Translations under genes and position numbers: made by a program
Notes under the pieces: generated by a model
What the model was told of the DNA's origin: nothing
Seen by the model: the letters and a program-made list of their open reading frames with translations, nothing else
Database searches by the model: none
In this document: positions 44,857 through 53,099 of the stretch, one piece after another
How the letters are laid out: each line of letters starts with the position of its first letter
How positions within the stretch are numbered: the first letter of the stretch is position 1
From: Muriicola soli
GTDB taxonomy: Bacteria > Bacteroidota > Bacteroidia > Flavobacteriales > Flavobacteriaceae
Reading direction: 5' to 3'
Length of the DNA stretch: 64,000 nt
NCBI RefSeq assembly: GCF_004139715.1
Contig: NZ_CP035544.1
Coordinates: 1,116,001-1,180,000 of the forward strand

Positions 44857-45360
44857 ATGAAAACTAAAGTTATAATTGTCCTAGTAGCCCCCTTATTATT
44901 CATTTCAGGTTTAATTGTTGGAAAGCATAATCCCAAGAATAGTGATGAAGGTAAAATTCTTGGTCTCAATCACGTAGGATTAAGGGTGAGTAATTTTAAC
45001 AAAGCAGTAGACTTTTATCAAAATGATCTTGGTTTTCCTATGATTTACAGATTTAATAAGGAAGAAAGCAAACCAATTTTCGCTTATGTGCAAATTAATA
45101 AATCAACATTTATAGAACTGTTACCGGCTGATGAAGAACATCCGGTAGGAATAGATCATTTCGGGCTAGAGACGCACAATAATGAGAAAGTGGTGAGCGC
45201 TTTTCATAGTTTGGGATTGGAATGTACTAAATCAACTACAAGTCCATTTACTCGTGTTAATATCGCCCATGTTATAGATCCAAATGGCATATATTTCGAA
45301 ATAATCGAAGCAACCGAAGGCTCTGATTTAAAAAGAGTAATGGATAACTGGAAGGAGTAA
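44857..45360 (+). CDS. Cassette 12: membrane-anchored VOC (glyoxalase-fold) protein
   Basis: 167 residues from ATG at 44857. N-terminal hydrophobic helix (VIIVLVAPLLFISGLIVG), then one VOC domain: 'LGLNHVGLRVSNFNKAVDFY' with the first metal His, 'FIELLPADEE', 'GIDHFGLETHNNE' and the final 'IDPNGIYFEIIEA' with Glu. A single VOC unit must dimerise to build the active site. Substrate unknown. The 5' core GTTGTGCTC matches GAGCACAAC over 9 bases. Confidence 0.82.
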   Translation: MKTKVIIVLVAPLLFISGLIVGKHNPKNSDEGKILGLNHVGLRVSNFNKAVDFYQNDLGFPMIYRFNKEESKPIFAYVQINKSTFIELLPADEEHPVGIDHFGLETHNNEKVVSAFHSLGLECTKSTTSPFTRVNIAHVIDPNGIYFEIIEATEGSDLKRVMDNWKE

Positions 45361-45364
45361 CAGA

Positions 45365-45612
45365 GCACAACAACGGCTATAATTCAGCGCTGCCTTAGAA
45401 CTATATCAAAATTTCCTACATTTAATAAAAACTAGAACTGGCTAAAATAGCAGAGTGGCCGGGGCTCGCTGTTGCCAGCCAGTCTACCGGCAGGCAGGCG
45501 CTAATTTCTTCCTCTTTTAAAGAGGAAGAGCCAACACGTAGCTCTCCCCAAAAGCCGCGCCGTTCCGAGCGAAGCGAACAGCGGAATCAAATCATAGCCA
45601 GGACCGTTGTAA
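45365..45612 (+). repeat. attC-like site 12
   Basis: R" GCACAAC, L" GGCTATaATT, L' ATcATAGCC, R' GTTGTAA. Longest site (248 bp): subfamily 6 with an inserted CCAGTCTACCGGCAGGCAGG piece and a GTTCCGAGCGAAGCGAACAG hairpin. Confidence 0.82.
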
Positions 45613-45630
45613 CACATTTAAAAACCAAGC

Positions 45631-45897
45631 ATTATTAAAAAGACAACGAAAGACATAGAAACTAATTCCGAAACCTCGAAAAAACATGATCCTATTTGGG
45701 AGTCAGAAACCAATCATCATGCGCATTCGTCTGAATGGATAGGAGCTCTTGTAAGATATCTTATTTTCTTTGGGAGGAAAGACTTTGATCATCTATATGT
45801 TAGTAAAGAGCGAAATAAAAACTCCTTCATAGGTACCCTTGTAAAACTCATTCTATTCTTCCTAGTCATATATCTTGTATTTCGATTTGCTAAATAA
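45631..45897 (+). CDS. Cassette 13: small membrane protein without a standard start codon
   Basis: Open for 88 codons after an in-frame TAA at 45617; no ATG, GTG or TTG lies in frame before the conserved-looking part, so I place a tentative ATT start at 45631. The product has a charged head, 'HDPIWESETNHHAHSSEWIG', and a C-terminal membrane helix (LVKLILFFLVIYLVFRF). Either an ATT-initiated gene or one whose ATG was lost by mutation (ATTATT for ATGATT). Function unknown. Confidence 0.45.
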   Translation: MIKKTTKDIETNSETSKKHDPIWESETNHHAHSSEWIGALVRYLIFFGRKDFDHLYVSKERNKNSFIGTLVKLILFFLVIYLVFRFAK

Positions 45898-45907
45898 AAA
45901 AACACAC

Positions 45908-46061
45908 CACCAACAACGTGTATAATCCATTGCTCTAATTGGTTAAGACAAGGATTATTTCCTAACTTAGTTTAAACTTGATTCCTAGGGCGGAATCCTA
46001 GCGCCTGCCTGCCACAGTCAGGGATTCAACCGCAACGGAATCATACACGAAAACGTTAAAG
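45908..46061 (+). repeat. attC-like site 13
   Basis: R" CACCAAC, L" GTGTATaATCC pairing with L' GGAATcATACAC, R' GTTAAAG. Contains GCCTGCCTGCC, shared in inverse with site 12. R" does not match the cassette 13 start. Confidence 0.75.
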
Positions 46062-46081
46062 CTCAAAAAACGAGAATTTGA

Positions 46082-46876
46082 ATGAACAAAACGATATTTA
46101 AGATTACCAAAATGGATTGTCCTTCGGAGGAAAATCTAATCCGAATGAAATTGGATGGAATCTCAAGTATCGCGAATTTAGACTTCGACATTACAAACCA
46201 AAAACTGACCGTTTTTCACAGCGGAGAAATTGACTTAATCGAAAAGTCCGTTCTCGAACTGAATTTAGGCGGAAAGAAAATATCAACTCAACAAATCCAA
46301 CAAAGGGAATTTAATGAAAACTTAAACCAGAAGAAGCTTCTCTGGACGGTGCTCGGAATAAATTTCGCCTTTTTCCTAATCGAAATGACAACTGGAATAA
46401 TCTCAGAATCAATGGGATTAGTTGCAGATAGTCTGGATATGCTTGCAGACAGTTTCGTTTATGGAATTAGCTTGTTTGCAGTTGGTGGAACTTTAATAAG
46501 AAAAAAACGGATTGCCAAACTTGCAGGTTATTTTCAGATTACACTCGCAGTTATTGGGTTTGTGGAAATTCTGAGAAGGTTTTTCGGAACAGAAAAACTA
46601 CCTGATTTTTCAACGATGATAATCGTTTCGATTTTCGCACTAATTGCAAACGGAATTTGTCTTTACATTTTACAAAAGTCAAAAAGTAAAAAAGAAGCTC
46701 ATATGAAAGCAAGTATGATATTTACATCCAACGATCTGATTATAAACTTGGGAGTAATAGTCGCCGGACTTATGGTAAATTGGTTGAACTCAAGCAAACC
46801 TGATTTAATTGTAGGAACAATCGTTTTTGTTTTGGTGATTCAAGGTGCGCTTAGAATATTGAATTTGAGCAAATAA
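46082..46876 (+). CDS. Cassette 14: HMA-like domain plus CDF-type cation transporter
   Basis: 264 residues. Residues 1-65 look like a heavy-metal-associated domain with a reduced motif (KMDCPSEEN; one Cys instead of CxxC). Residues 85-264 are a CDF-like membrane domain: 'VADSLDMLADSFVYGISLFA' holds the Asp residues of the metal site in helix 2, and 'SNDLIINLGVIVAG' that in helix 5. Likely moves Zn2+ or a similar metal across the inner membrane. No C-terminal CDF cytoplasmic domain. A complete membrane transporter as a cassette is unusual. Confidence 0.8.
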   Translation: MNKTIFKITKMDCPSEENLIRMKLDGISSIANLDFDITNQKLTVFHSGEIDLIEKSVLELNLGGKKISTQQIQQREFNENLNQKKLLWTVLGINFAFFLIEMTTGIISESMGLVADSLDMLADSFVYGISLFAVGGTLIRKKRIAKLAGYFQITLAVIGFVEILRRFFGTEKLPDFSTMIIVSIFALIANGICLYILQKSKSKKEAHMKASMIFTSNDLIINLGVIVAGLMVNWLNSSKPDLIVGTIVFVLVIQGALRILNLSK

Positions 46877-46887
46877 AAAAACACTAA

Positions 46888-47049
46888 CCATAACAACGGC
46901 TATAAGCCATCACTTCGGCTAACGCTTATAAATCCCAAGCACTAAGCACCAAATTCCTAAGACAGAAATTTCCACGATAGGAATTGGGATTTGGAATTTG
47001 TATTTTGGAATTTCCCGGCCGTGCCGGCTTATAGCCAGAACCGTTGTAC
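46888..47049 (+). repeat. attC-like site 14
   Basis: Strong inner stem: GGCTATAAGCC pairs perfectly (11 bp) with GGCTTATAGCC. R" CCATAAC, R' GTTGTAC. 162 bp. Confidence 0.82.
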
Positions 47050-47069
47050 CAAATTGAAAACTAACCAAT

Positions 47070-48245
47070 ATGAATAGAGTATTTATAGTGTTTTTAGTAA
47101 TTCTTATTTTTTCTCAATCTTATGCACAAAAACCAAGAGCAAGAGATTTAGGCGTTCCGTTTGTTGGAAAGACAGGCGCATTTAATGCCATAACGGATGT
47201 TAAAGGCGTTGAAGTAGGCTATAGTACCATAATTTCTGGAGAAGGAGAAAACATCGTAGGCAAAGGACCTATAAGAACAGGAGTTACTGCAATATTTCCC
47301 AGAGGAAAGTCCAAAAAATTTAGTCCGGTATATGCCAACTGGTATAGTCTTAATGGAAATGGAGAAATGACAGGTACAACCTGGGTTACAGAATCAGGTT
47401 TTCTAGAAACGCCGATTATGATTACAAACACCAATAGTGTTGGAGAAGTAAGGCAAGCTGTACTGAAATGGTATGTTGATACAGACTGGTATAGTGGAGA
47501 AAATTGGTGGTATACATATCCAGTAGTAGCTGAAACATATGATGGATTTCTTAATGATATTTACGGGTTTCACGTAAAAGAAAAACACGTTTTGGAAGCT
47601 ATCGAAAATTCTTCAGGTGGAAGAATAGCTGAAGGAAATGTTGGTGGAGGAACTGGTATGATGTGCTTGGGTTTTAAAGGCGGTACAGGAACATCATCAA
47701 GAGTTTTCAAAATCAAGGATTCAACTTATACAGTCGGAGCAATTGTTCAATCTAACTTTGGAGCTAAAAGAAACCTGTCAATAGCGGGTGTTCCAGTAGG
47801 TATTGAGCTAAAAGACACTTTGAACTATGAATATAAAGCACCACCGAAATCCAGAAGACAAGAAGGAGATGGTTCTATTATAGTAATTGTTGCAACCGAT
47901 GTTCCTTTATTACCACATCAATTAAAAAGAATTGCACAAAGAATTCCTTTAGGAGTTGGTATTGTTGGCGGACGAGGAAGCAATGGTTCAGGAGACATAT
48001 TTTTAGCATTTTCAACGGCAAATGAAAAGGCATTTAATCGTGATAAAATGACTACAGTCGAAACTATGTCAAATGATCTATTGATGCCAGTATTTGAAGC
48101 TACGGTTCAAGCAGTGGAAGAAGCAATAATAAATGCAATGGTAGCTGCCGAAACAATGGAAGGGATTAATGGAAATAAAGCTTATGCTATTCCACACGAC
48201 TTACTGATTGAAACACTCAAAAAATATAATCGAATAAAAAAATAA
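47070..48245 (+). CDS. Cassette 15: DmpA/P1-family (S58) aminopeptidase, secreted
   Basis: 391 residues. Signal peptide (VFIVFLVILIFSQSYAQ). Family S58 features: 'RARDLGVPFVGKTGAFNAIT', 'EGNVGGGTGMMCLGFKGGTG', and the self-cleavage region 'RQEGDGSIIVIVATDVPLLP' where Gly-Asp-Gly-Ser supplies the N-terminal nucleophile Ser. Such enzymes cleave D-Ala or beta-amino-acid ends after autoprocessing. R" GGTACGAC matches the 5' core GTTGTACC with one mismatch. Confidence 0.88.
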   Translation: MNRVFIVFLVILIFSQSYAQKPRARDLGVPFVGKTGAFNAITDVKGVEVGYSTIISGEGENIVGKGPIRTGVTAIFPRGKSKKFSPVYANWYSLNGNGEMTGTTWVTESGFLETPIMITNTNSVGEVRQAVLKWYVDTDWYSGENWWYTYPVVAETYDGFLNDIYGFHVKEKHVLEAIENSSGGRIAEGNVGGGTGMMCLGFKGGTGTSSRVFKIKDSTYTVGAIVQSNFGAKRNLSIAGVPVGIELKDTLNYEYKAPPKSRRQEGDGSIIVIVATDVPLLPHQLKRIAQRIPLGVGIVGGRGSNGSGDIFLAFSTANEKAFNRDKMTTVETMSNDLLMPVFEATVQAVEEAIINAMVAAETMEGINGNKAYAIPHDLLIETLKKYNRIKK

Positions 48246-48249
48246 GGTG

Positions 48250-48314
48250 GTACGACAATGGCCATAATTAATGGCGCCGTTTTCGCCTAATTCTGAATCC
48301 CGAGACCGTTGTGC
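48250..48314 (+). repeat. attC-like site 15
   Basis: R" GTACGAC, R' GTTGTGC. Shortened version of the site 4 subfamily (65 bp); the L' ATAGCC is missing. Confidence 0.65.
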
Positions 48315-48425
48315 TTCATTATCAGAAACCGCTAACAAGTTGTCAAATTCTATAATAAAACGAGCTGTGTTCTTTGGAGAATAAAATTGAGTAAACTATT
48401 ACTTAGATTAGATAAAATTATTATT

Positions 48426-48962
48426 ATGAAATACAGTTTAAAAAAAATTGCAATAATTACTGAAATAATTGGAGGTATTGCAATTATTGTATCTCTCATT
48501 TTTGTTGGTTTTCAGTTTAGAGAAAATACTATTGCAACAAAATCTGCAACTGCAAATTCTGCAAATGGAATGACAGTTGATTGGTATACTGCGACTGGTA
48601 ATAGTGCGCAATCAAGCCAACTTATGTGGGACTATTTAAAGGACCCGAAAAGCATAAAATCAACCGGCGAAATATATCAAGCTACTATTTTAATTCATGG
48701 TTTAATTCTATCCTTTCAAAATAGTTACTATTTGACAAATCAAGGTACATTAGATCAGAATGTTCAAGAATCACTTACGGCGGCCATTAGAGCTGTAAAA
48801 GAGCAACCTGGTTGGCAAGAGTATTGGCAAAATAGAAAATCTCTTTTCTTTGTGGAATTTAGAGATTATGTGGACTTAATCATGAATTCAGAATCTGAAG
48901 TAAGTGAAGGTATTTATGAGAACTTAAAAAAGGAAGAAACGGAAGCCAATATTTCGGATTAA
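48426..48962 (+). CDS. Cassette 16: single-pass membrane protein, unknown
   Basis: 178 residues from ATG at 48426 (an in-frame TTG-type start at 48387 is possible). One N-terminal helix (IITEIIGGIAIIVSLIFVGF) followed by QFRENTIATKSATA and a helical domain. This layout ('...VGxQxRENT...') recurs in uncharacterised proteins of marine bacteria. Anchor-plus-domain design resembles the DUF6090 cassettes but the sequence is different. Ends GTTGTGC/GCACAAC match 7/7. Confidence 0.6.
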   Translation: MKYSLKKIAIITEIIGGIAIIVSLIFVGFQFRENTIATKSATANSANGMTVDWYTATGNSAQSSQLMWDYLKDPKSIKSTGEIYQATILIHGLILSFQNSYYLTNQGTLDQNVQESLTAAIRAVKEQPGWQEYWQNRKSLFFVEFRDYVDLIMNSESEVSEGIYENLKKEETEANISD

Positions 48963-49024
48963 TTAATCAGTAAGTTAAAATAGGAATTTTTAAGTTAATT
49001 GATCAGGAATTAAAAATAACGAAA

Positions 49025-49077
49025 GCACAACAAGGTATATAACTCATTATAACGACTTATATACCGAACCATTTTAA
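49025..49077 (+). repeat. attC-like site 16, core eroded
   Basis: R" GCACAAC and inner GGTATATAA/TTATATACC are intact, but where R' should be the sequence reads ATTTTAA instead of GTT. Probably unable to recombine. Confidence 0.6.
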
Positions 49078-49093
49078 GTCCTAAAACAAACCA

Positions 49094-50116
49094 ATGAACA
49101 AAGCCCTAAATCTTCAGAAAAACCTCATGATTTTCGGAATACCATTATTTATAATCGGAATAATGGTGTTCATCACCAAATCGAATTTATTTAGCACAAA
49201 TCCTGGTCTTTTATTTATTGGAGTTACATTTGATTTATTGTTCACTGTACCGCTGGTATATTTTCTATTAATTAGAAAAACAAATATTCCGAAAACAACA
49301 GTAGTTCCATTCTTTATTCTTGGTATTATTATTTGTTCGCTCATACTTCCAGCTGAAAATCAATATTATCTAAATCTTTTTAAGACGTGGGTGCTTCCAA
49401 TCGTGGAACTATCAATTTTATGTTTTGTCATCTTCAACATTCGGAAAGCAATAAAACGATATCAACTGCACAAAACAGAATCGATTGATTTTTTCACAAC
49501 TTTAAAAACCACTTGCTATGAAATACTTCCAAAAGCAGTAGTTATACCTGTAGTAACCGAAATCGCTGTTTTCTTTTACGGATTTGTTCATTGGAAAAAA
49601 AGGAAGTTGAAGGACAATGAATTTTCTTATCACAAAGAAAGTGGAACGGTTACTCTATTAATTGCAATTATATTTATCGTAGCTATTGAAACTATTACCT
49701 TTCATATTTTATTGGCGAAATGGAATACTACTGTTGCCTGGATCTTGACTTTTTTGAGTATTTATTCTGGTGTTCAAATTTTCGGATTTGTAAAATCAAT
49801 GTTCAAAAGACCAATATCAATTGAAAACAACAAACTCTTCGTTCGATATGGCATTATGAACGAAACGACTATTGATTTATCTAGCATTGACAGCATTGAA
49901 ATTTCATCAAAAGATATAGAATTGAACACAGAAACCCGGAAGCTATCATTTTTGGGAGAACTGGAACCCCATAATGTTGTCATCAGATTAAAAGAAAAAA
50001 ACACATTGATTGGACTATTTGGAATTAAACGAAAATATAAGAATCTAGCATTGCACGTTGACGATAAAACTGAATTTAAGAATCGAATAAATAAGGCCTT
50101 ACAGCAATCACAATAA
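49094..50116 (+). CDS. Cassette 17: polytopic membrane protein with C-terminal PH-like domain
   Basis: 340 residues. About seven membrane helices through residue 235, then a bacterial PH-like domain (about 250-335: 'SIENNKLFVRYGIMNETTID', 'LSFLGELEPHNVVIRL'). Same type of domain as cassette 6, in a larger protein. Function unknown. The attC behind it is truncated to its right half and begins at the stop codon. Confidence 0.65.
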   Translation: MNKALNLQKNLMIFGIPLFIIGIMVFITKSNLFSTNPGLLFIGVTFDLLFTVPLVYFLLIRKTNIPKTTVVPFFILGIIICSLILPAENQYYLNLFKTWVLPIVELSILCFVIFNIRKAIKRYQLHKTESIDFFTTLKTTCYEILPKAVVIPVVTEIAVFFYGFVHWKKRKLKDNEFSYHKESGTVTLLIAIIFIVAIETITFHILLAKWNTTVAWILTFLSIYSGVQIFGFVKSMFKRPISIENNKLFVRYGIMNETTIDLSSIDSIEISSKDIELNTETRKLSFLGELEPHNVVIRLKEKNTLIGLFGIKRKYKNLALHVDDKTEFKNRINKALQQSQ

Positions 50117-50163
50117 GTAATGGCGCCGTTCTCGCCTACTTCTGAATCCCGAGACCGTTGTGC
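50108..50163 (+). repeat. attC-like site 17, left half lost
   Basis: Right half of the site 4 subfamily (GGCGCCGTTCTCGCCTACTT, then GAGACC) with intact R' GTTGTGC, but no R" or L". Confidence 0.55.
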
Positions 50164-50235
50164 TTCATCCCGATAGCCATCGGGACAAAACGCTATCCAT
50201 TTTATTTATTATACATTTAGAGAAACTAACCTTTA

Positions 50236-51006
50236 ATGATCAAATTCTTTCGAAAAATACGCTACGACCTTATGGAGAAAAACAAAACCGGAAAGTATCT
50301 GAAATACGCCATAGGCGAAATTATCCTTGTAGTTATTGGAATTTTAATTGCACTTCAAATTAACAATTGGAATGAAGATAGAAAAGATAGAAATCGGGAA
50401 CAAGCCATTTTAAAAAACCTTCAAACAGACTTTCAAACTAATATCAGAAATGTTAATGATGCTACTGGCAGTTTTATGGTAGCCTATGAAGCGTCAGCAA
50501 ATTTACTCGAAATTATTATGGCTGATGATATCATTGACGGTTCTGAAATTGAACAATTATTAGATGATATCATTAATAAGACCCAATCAATTGACATCAT
50601 TACTGGGTCAATAGACGAAATGCTCAATACAGGATCCATAAACCTAATAAAAGATGATAATTTGAGAAAAAAACTATCAAACTGGTCATATTATCAAACA
50701 GATACTGAAGATGATATCGTAATATACAGAGACTATTTATTTGGGTTTTTTATTCCTTCATTAATGGACAAAGCCCTTTTGAGAAATATGGCGGTACCTG
50801 ATTTTTTTGAGGAGGATCTCAACTTAAAAAATATTGCCAAATCAAATTTCAAAATCGATTACAACACTACGATTAGAACCATTGAATTTGAAAATGAGGT
50901 ATACAATAATACCTTAAACTATATGTATGCAATTAACTCATATAAGGTGTTTAATGATTATTTATCTGAAACACTGAAACTAATTGAATTAAATACTGAT
51001 GATTAA
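50236..51006 (+). CDS. Cassette 18: DUF6090 family membrane protein
   Basis: 256 residues. N-terminus MIKFFRKIRYDLMEKNKTGK, identical to cassettes 3 and 19; helix 'IGEIILVVIGILIALQINNW'. Outer domain with central motif MLNTGSINLIKDDNLRKKLS. Ends GTTGTGC/GCACAAC match 7/7. A TCCCGATAGCCATCGGGA palindrome sits in its leader. Function unknown. Confidence 0.85.
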   Translation: MIKFFRKIRYDLMEKNKTGKYLKYAIGEIILVVIGILIALQINNWNEDRKDRNREQAILKNLQTDFQTNIRNVNDATGSFMVAYEASANLLEIIMADDIIDGSEIEQLLDDIINKTQSIDIITGSIDEMLNTGSINLIKDDNLRKKLSNWSYYQTDTEDDIVIYRDYLFGFFIPSLMDKALLRNMAVPDFFEEDLNLKNIAKSNFKIDYNTTIRTIEFENEVYNNTLNYMYAINSYKVFNDYLSETLKLIELNTDD

Positions 51007-51100
51007 ATTCTACAAAACATTTGGAAAAGCATTTACCATCTTAAATAAGTAAGGGATTGTAAGCGGGAAAAATCAAAAGATTTGAAAATAAATAGTGAAA

Positions 51101-51270
51101 GCACAACAATGACTATAAGTAATGGCGCCGTTTTCGCCTACTTCTGAATCCCGATAGCTATCAGGACGCGGATTTTGATAGCACCAGTTCGTAACGCTCG
51201 TGTCAGTTTGGTGTCTACTCGTTAAATTAACCGCTAAACCACACAACTACTCATGGCCAAAACCGTTGTG
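51101..51270 (+). repeat. attC-like site 18
   Basis: R" GCACAAC, inner ACTATAAGTA against TACTCATGGCC (partly paired), R' GTTGTGA. Site 4 subfamily with a TCCCGATAGCTATCAGGA element. Confidence 0.7.
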
Positions 51271-51295
51271 ATTTATTAAAACCAAACGCTAAACA

Positions 51296-52027
51296 ATGAT
51301 TAAATTCTTTAGAAAAATACGCTACGACCTTATGGAGAAAAACAAAACTGGAAAGTATGTGAAATATGCCATTGGCGAAATCTTACTTGTGGTCATTGGG
51401 ATACTTGTAGCATTACAAGTCAATAACTGGAATCAAACAAGAATAGAATTAAATAAAGAAAAACAGGTTTTAAAAAGTCTAAAAAAGGAATTGACGGAAA
51501 ATCTAATAGAATTAAACTATGATATTAAACGAGTCGATTCCGTGTATAACAATTTAAATAAATTAATGAAGTTGTTGATATTAGGTCATTCCAACAACAC
51601 TAATCTCGATAGCCTTATATCATTTACTTTATCTACCCCTACATGGAATCCGAGTTCTTATGTCCTTAATGATTTAAAAAACTCTGGTAAAATTTCTCAA
51701 TTAACTAATCTGAAACTGCAAGAAAAGTTATTTACGTGGGAAAGACAATATGATAACACGATTGAATATACTCAAGATTTTAGGGACAGTAACGATAAAT
51801 ATATTGATTTTTTAAGAGACAAAGCTTCTTTAAGAAATTTTGATGTTTACACAGATCCAATCAAAATTCAACCTTCAAGAATAGGTTTTAATAGTGAAGA
51901 TTTATTGAACAACCTACAATTTGAAAATTATGTAGACGATAGATTAATAACAACTAGCAACTTAAAAACTGAATACAAGGAAGCTCAGAAGATTGTTGAG
52001 GACTTAATAAATTCAATTGAGCTTTAA
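51296..52027 (+). CDS. Cassette 19: DUF6090 family membrane protein
   Basis: 243 residues. N-terminus MIKFFRKIRYDLMEKNKTGK, helix 'IGEILLVVIGILVALQVNNW'. Central motif LKNSGKISQLTNLKLQEKLF. The R" behind it (TTACAAC) differs from the expected TCACAAC, and the following R' is lost, so this cassette appears fixed to its neighbour. Function unknown. Confidence 0.84.
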   Translation: MIKFFRKIRYDLMEKNKTGKYVKYAIGEILLVVIGILVALQVNNWNQTRIELNKEKQVLKSLKKELTENLIELNYDIKRVDSVYNNLNKLMKLLILGHSNNTNLDSLISFTLSTPTWNPSSYVLNDLKNSGKISQLTNLKLQEKLFTWERQYDNTIEYTQDFRDSNDKYIDFLRDKASLRNFDVYTDPIKIQPSRIGFNSEDLLNNLQFENYVDDRLITTSNLKTEYKEAQKIVEDLINSIEL

Positions 52028-52051
52028 TAGCTATATTAGGATTTGGTCTAT

Positions 52052-52130
52052 TTACAACGAATGCGAGATAATGACCATCAGTAATTGTTTATTCTGGCCT
52101 ACTTGTGAATCCCGATAATTATAGGGACTA
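52052..52130 (+). repeat. attC-like site 19, eroded
   Basis: R" TTACAAC and subfamily-4 middle part are recognisable; the right end reads ACTAACCCATATCC, with no GTT core. Confidence 0.45.
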
Positions 52131-52141
52131 ACCCATATCCA

Positions 52142-52915
52142 ATGATAAAATTCTTTAGAAAAATTAGACAAAATTTACTTTCCCAAGGAAAGACTGGAAT
52201 GTATTTAAAGTACGCCATTGGTGAGATTATACTCGTTGTAATTGGCATTTTGATTGCGCTGCAAATAAATAATTGGAATGAGCAACGTAATGAAAGTAAG
52301 GAAGAGCGATTAATACTGTTAAACTTAAAAGAAGACTTTGTTTATAACCAAAGAATTTTGGATAGTTTAGTGGGGCGTCATATTGAAATTAAAGAACTTC
52401 AAATTTCCATTTTAAATTACACCGGAAAAAAACCTAAACCTGTAACAGAAAATGAATTCAATATTATTCTGGAGACCTTATATCATATGGGAGAATTTTA
52501 CCCCAAGAAAGGTGCTCTAAACGACTTAATTAATTCTGGAAGATTAAAGATTATTAAGAATCAGAGATTAAGGAACAGTTTATCTTCTTGGCCACCCGTT
52601 GTTGAAAGAATAAAAAAACGTGAGGAAAACATCAGACAAGGTATGAATGGTATTCAAATATTGATTGAAGAAAATGGAAGCTGGCTAAATGTAGATAACG
52701 TTTCTAATTCTCTAACAATAACAAGTAACGCTTTTCCGGAATCCGGTTTTGATGTGGATAACCGAGACTTACTAAATGATTTAAAATTCGAAAATAAGGT
52801 TGAATCTGAAATTGTTCAAATGAATATTTTAATTCGCGTTCAAAAAGAGGCTTTAAAATCACTTACAGAAATTTTAGATCTAATAGAAAAAGAAATTAAA
52901 ACTAATGATAACTAA
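52142..52915 (+). CDS. Cassette 20: DUF6090 family membrane protein
   Basis: 257 residues. N-terminus MIKFFRKIRQNLLSQGKTGM, helix 'IGEIILVVIGILIALQINNW'. Clear central motif LINSGRLKIIKNQRLRNSLS. The outer part is strongly charged and ends EKEIKTNDN. Function unknown. Confidence 0.84.
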   Translation: MIKFFRKIRQNLLSQGKTGMYLKYAIGEIILVVIGILIALQINNWNEQRNESKEERLILLNLKEDFVYNQRILDSLVGRHIEIKELQISILNYTGKKPKPVTENEFNIILETLYHMGEFYPKKGALNDLINSGRLKIIKNQRLRNSLSSWPPVVERIKKREENIRQGMNGIQILIEENGSWLNVDNVSNSLTITSNAFPESGFDVDNRDLLNDLKFENKVESEIVQMNILIRVQKEALKSLTEILDLIEKEIKTNDN

Positions 52916-53048
52916 GCACAACACCGTGTATAATTAATTGCTTTGGCAAGTGCCTATTTGGAAAATTCCTTCGGAATTTTCTCGAGCTCGTTTTTTTTCA
53001 AATTAGTTAATGAGATTCGCAACTTGACCATAAACAAACACGATGTGC
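52916..53048 (+). repeat. attC-like site 20, core mutated
   Basis: R" GCACAAC; right core reads GATGTGC, a T-to-A change in the GTT that should block strand exchange. Confidence 0.6.
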
Positions 53049-53099
53049 TTCATTCCCGATAACCCCGATAGCTATCGGCGCCGGACCAACCACCAACCA

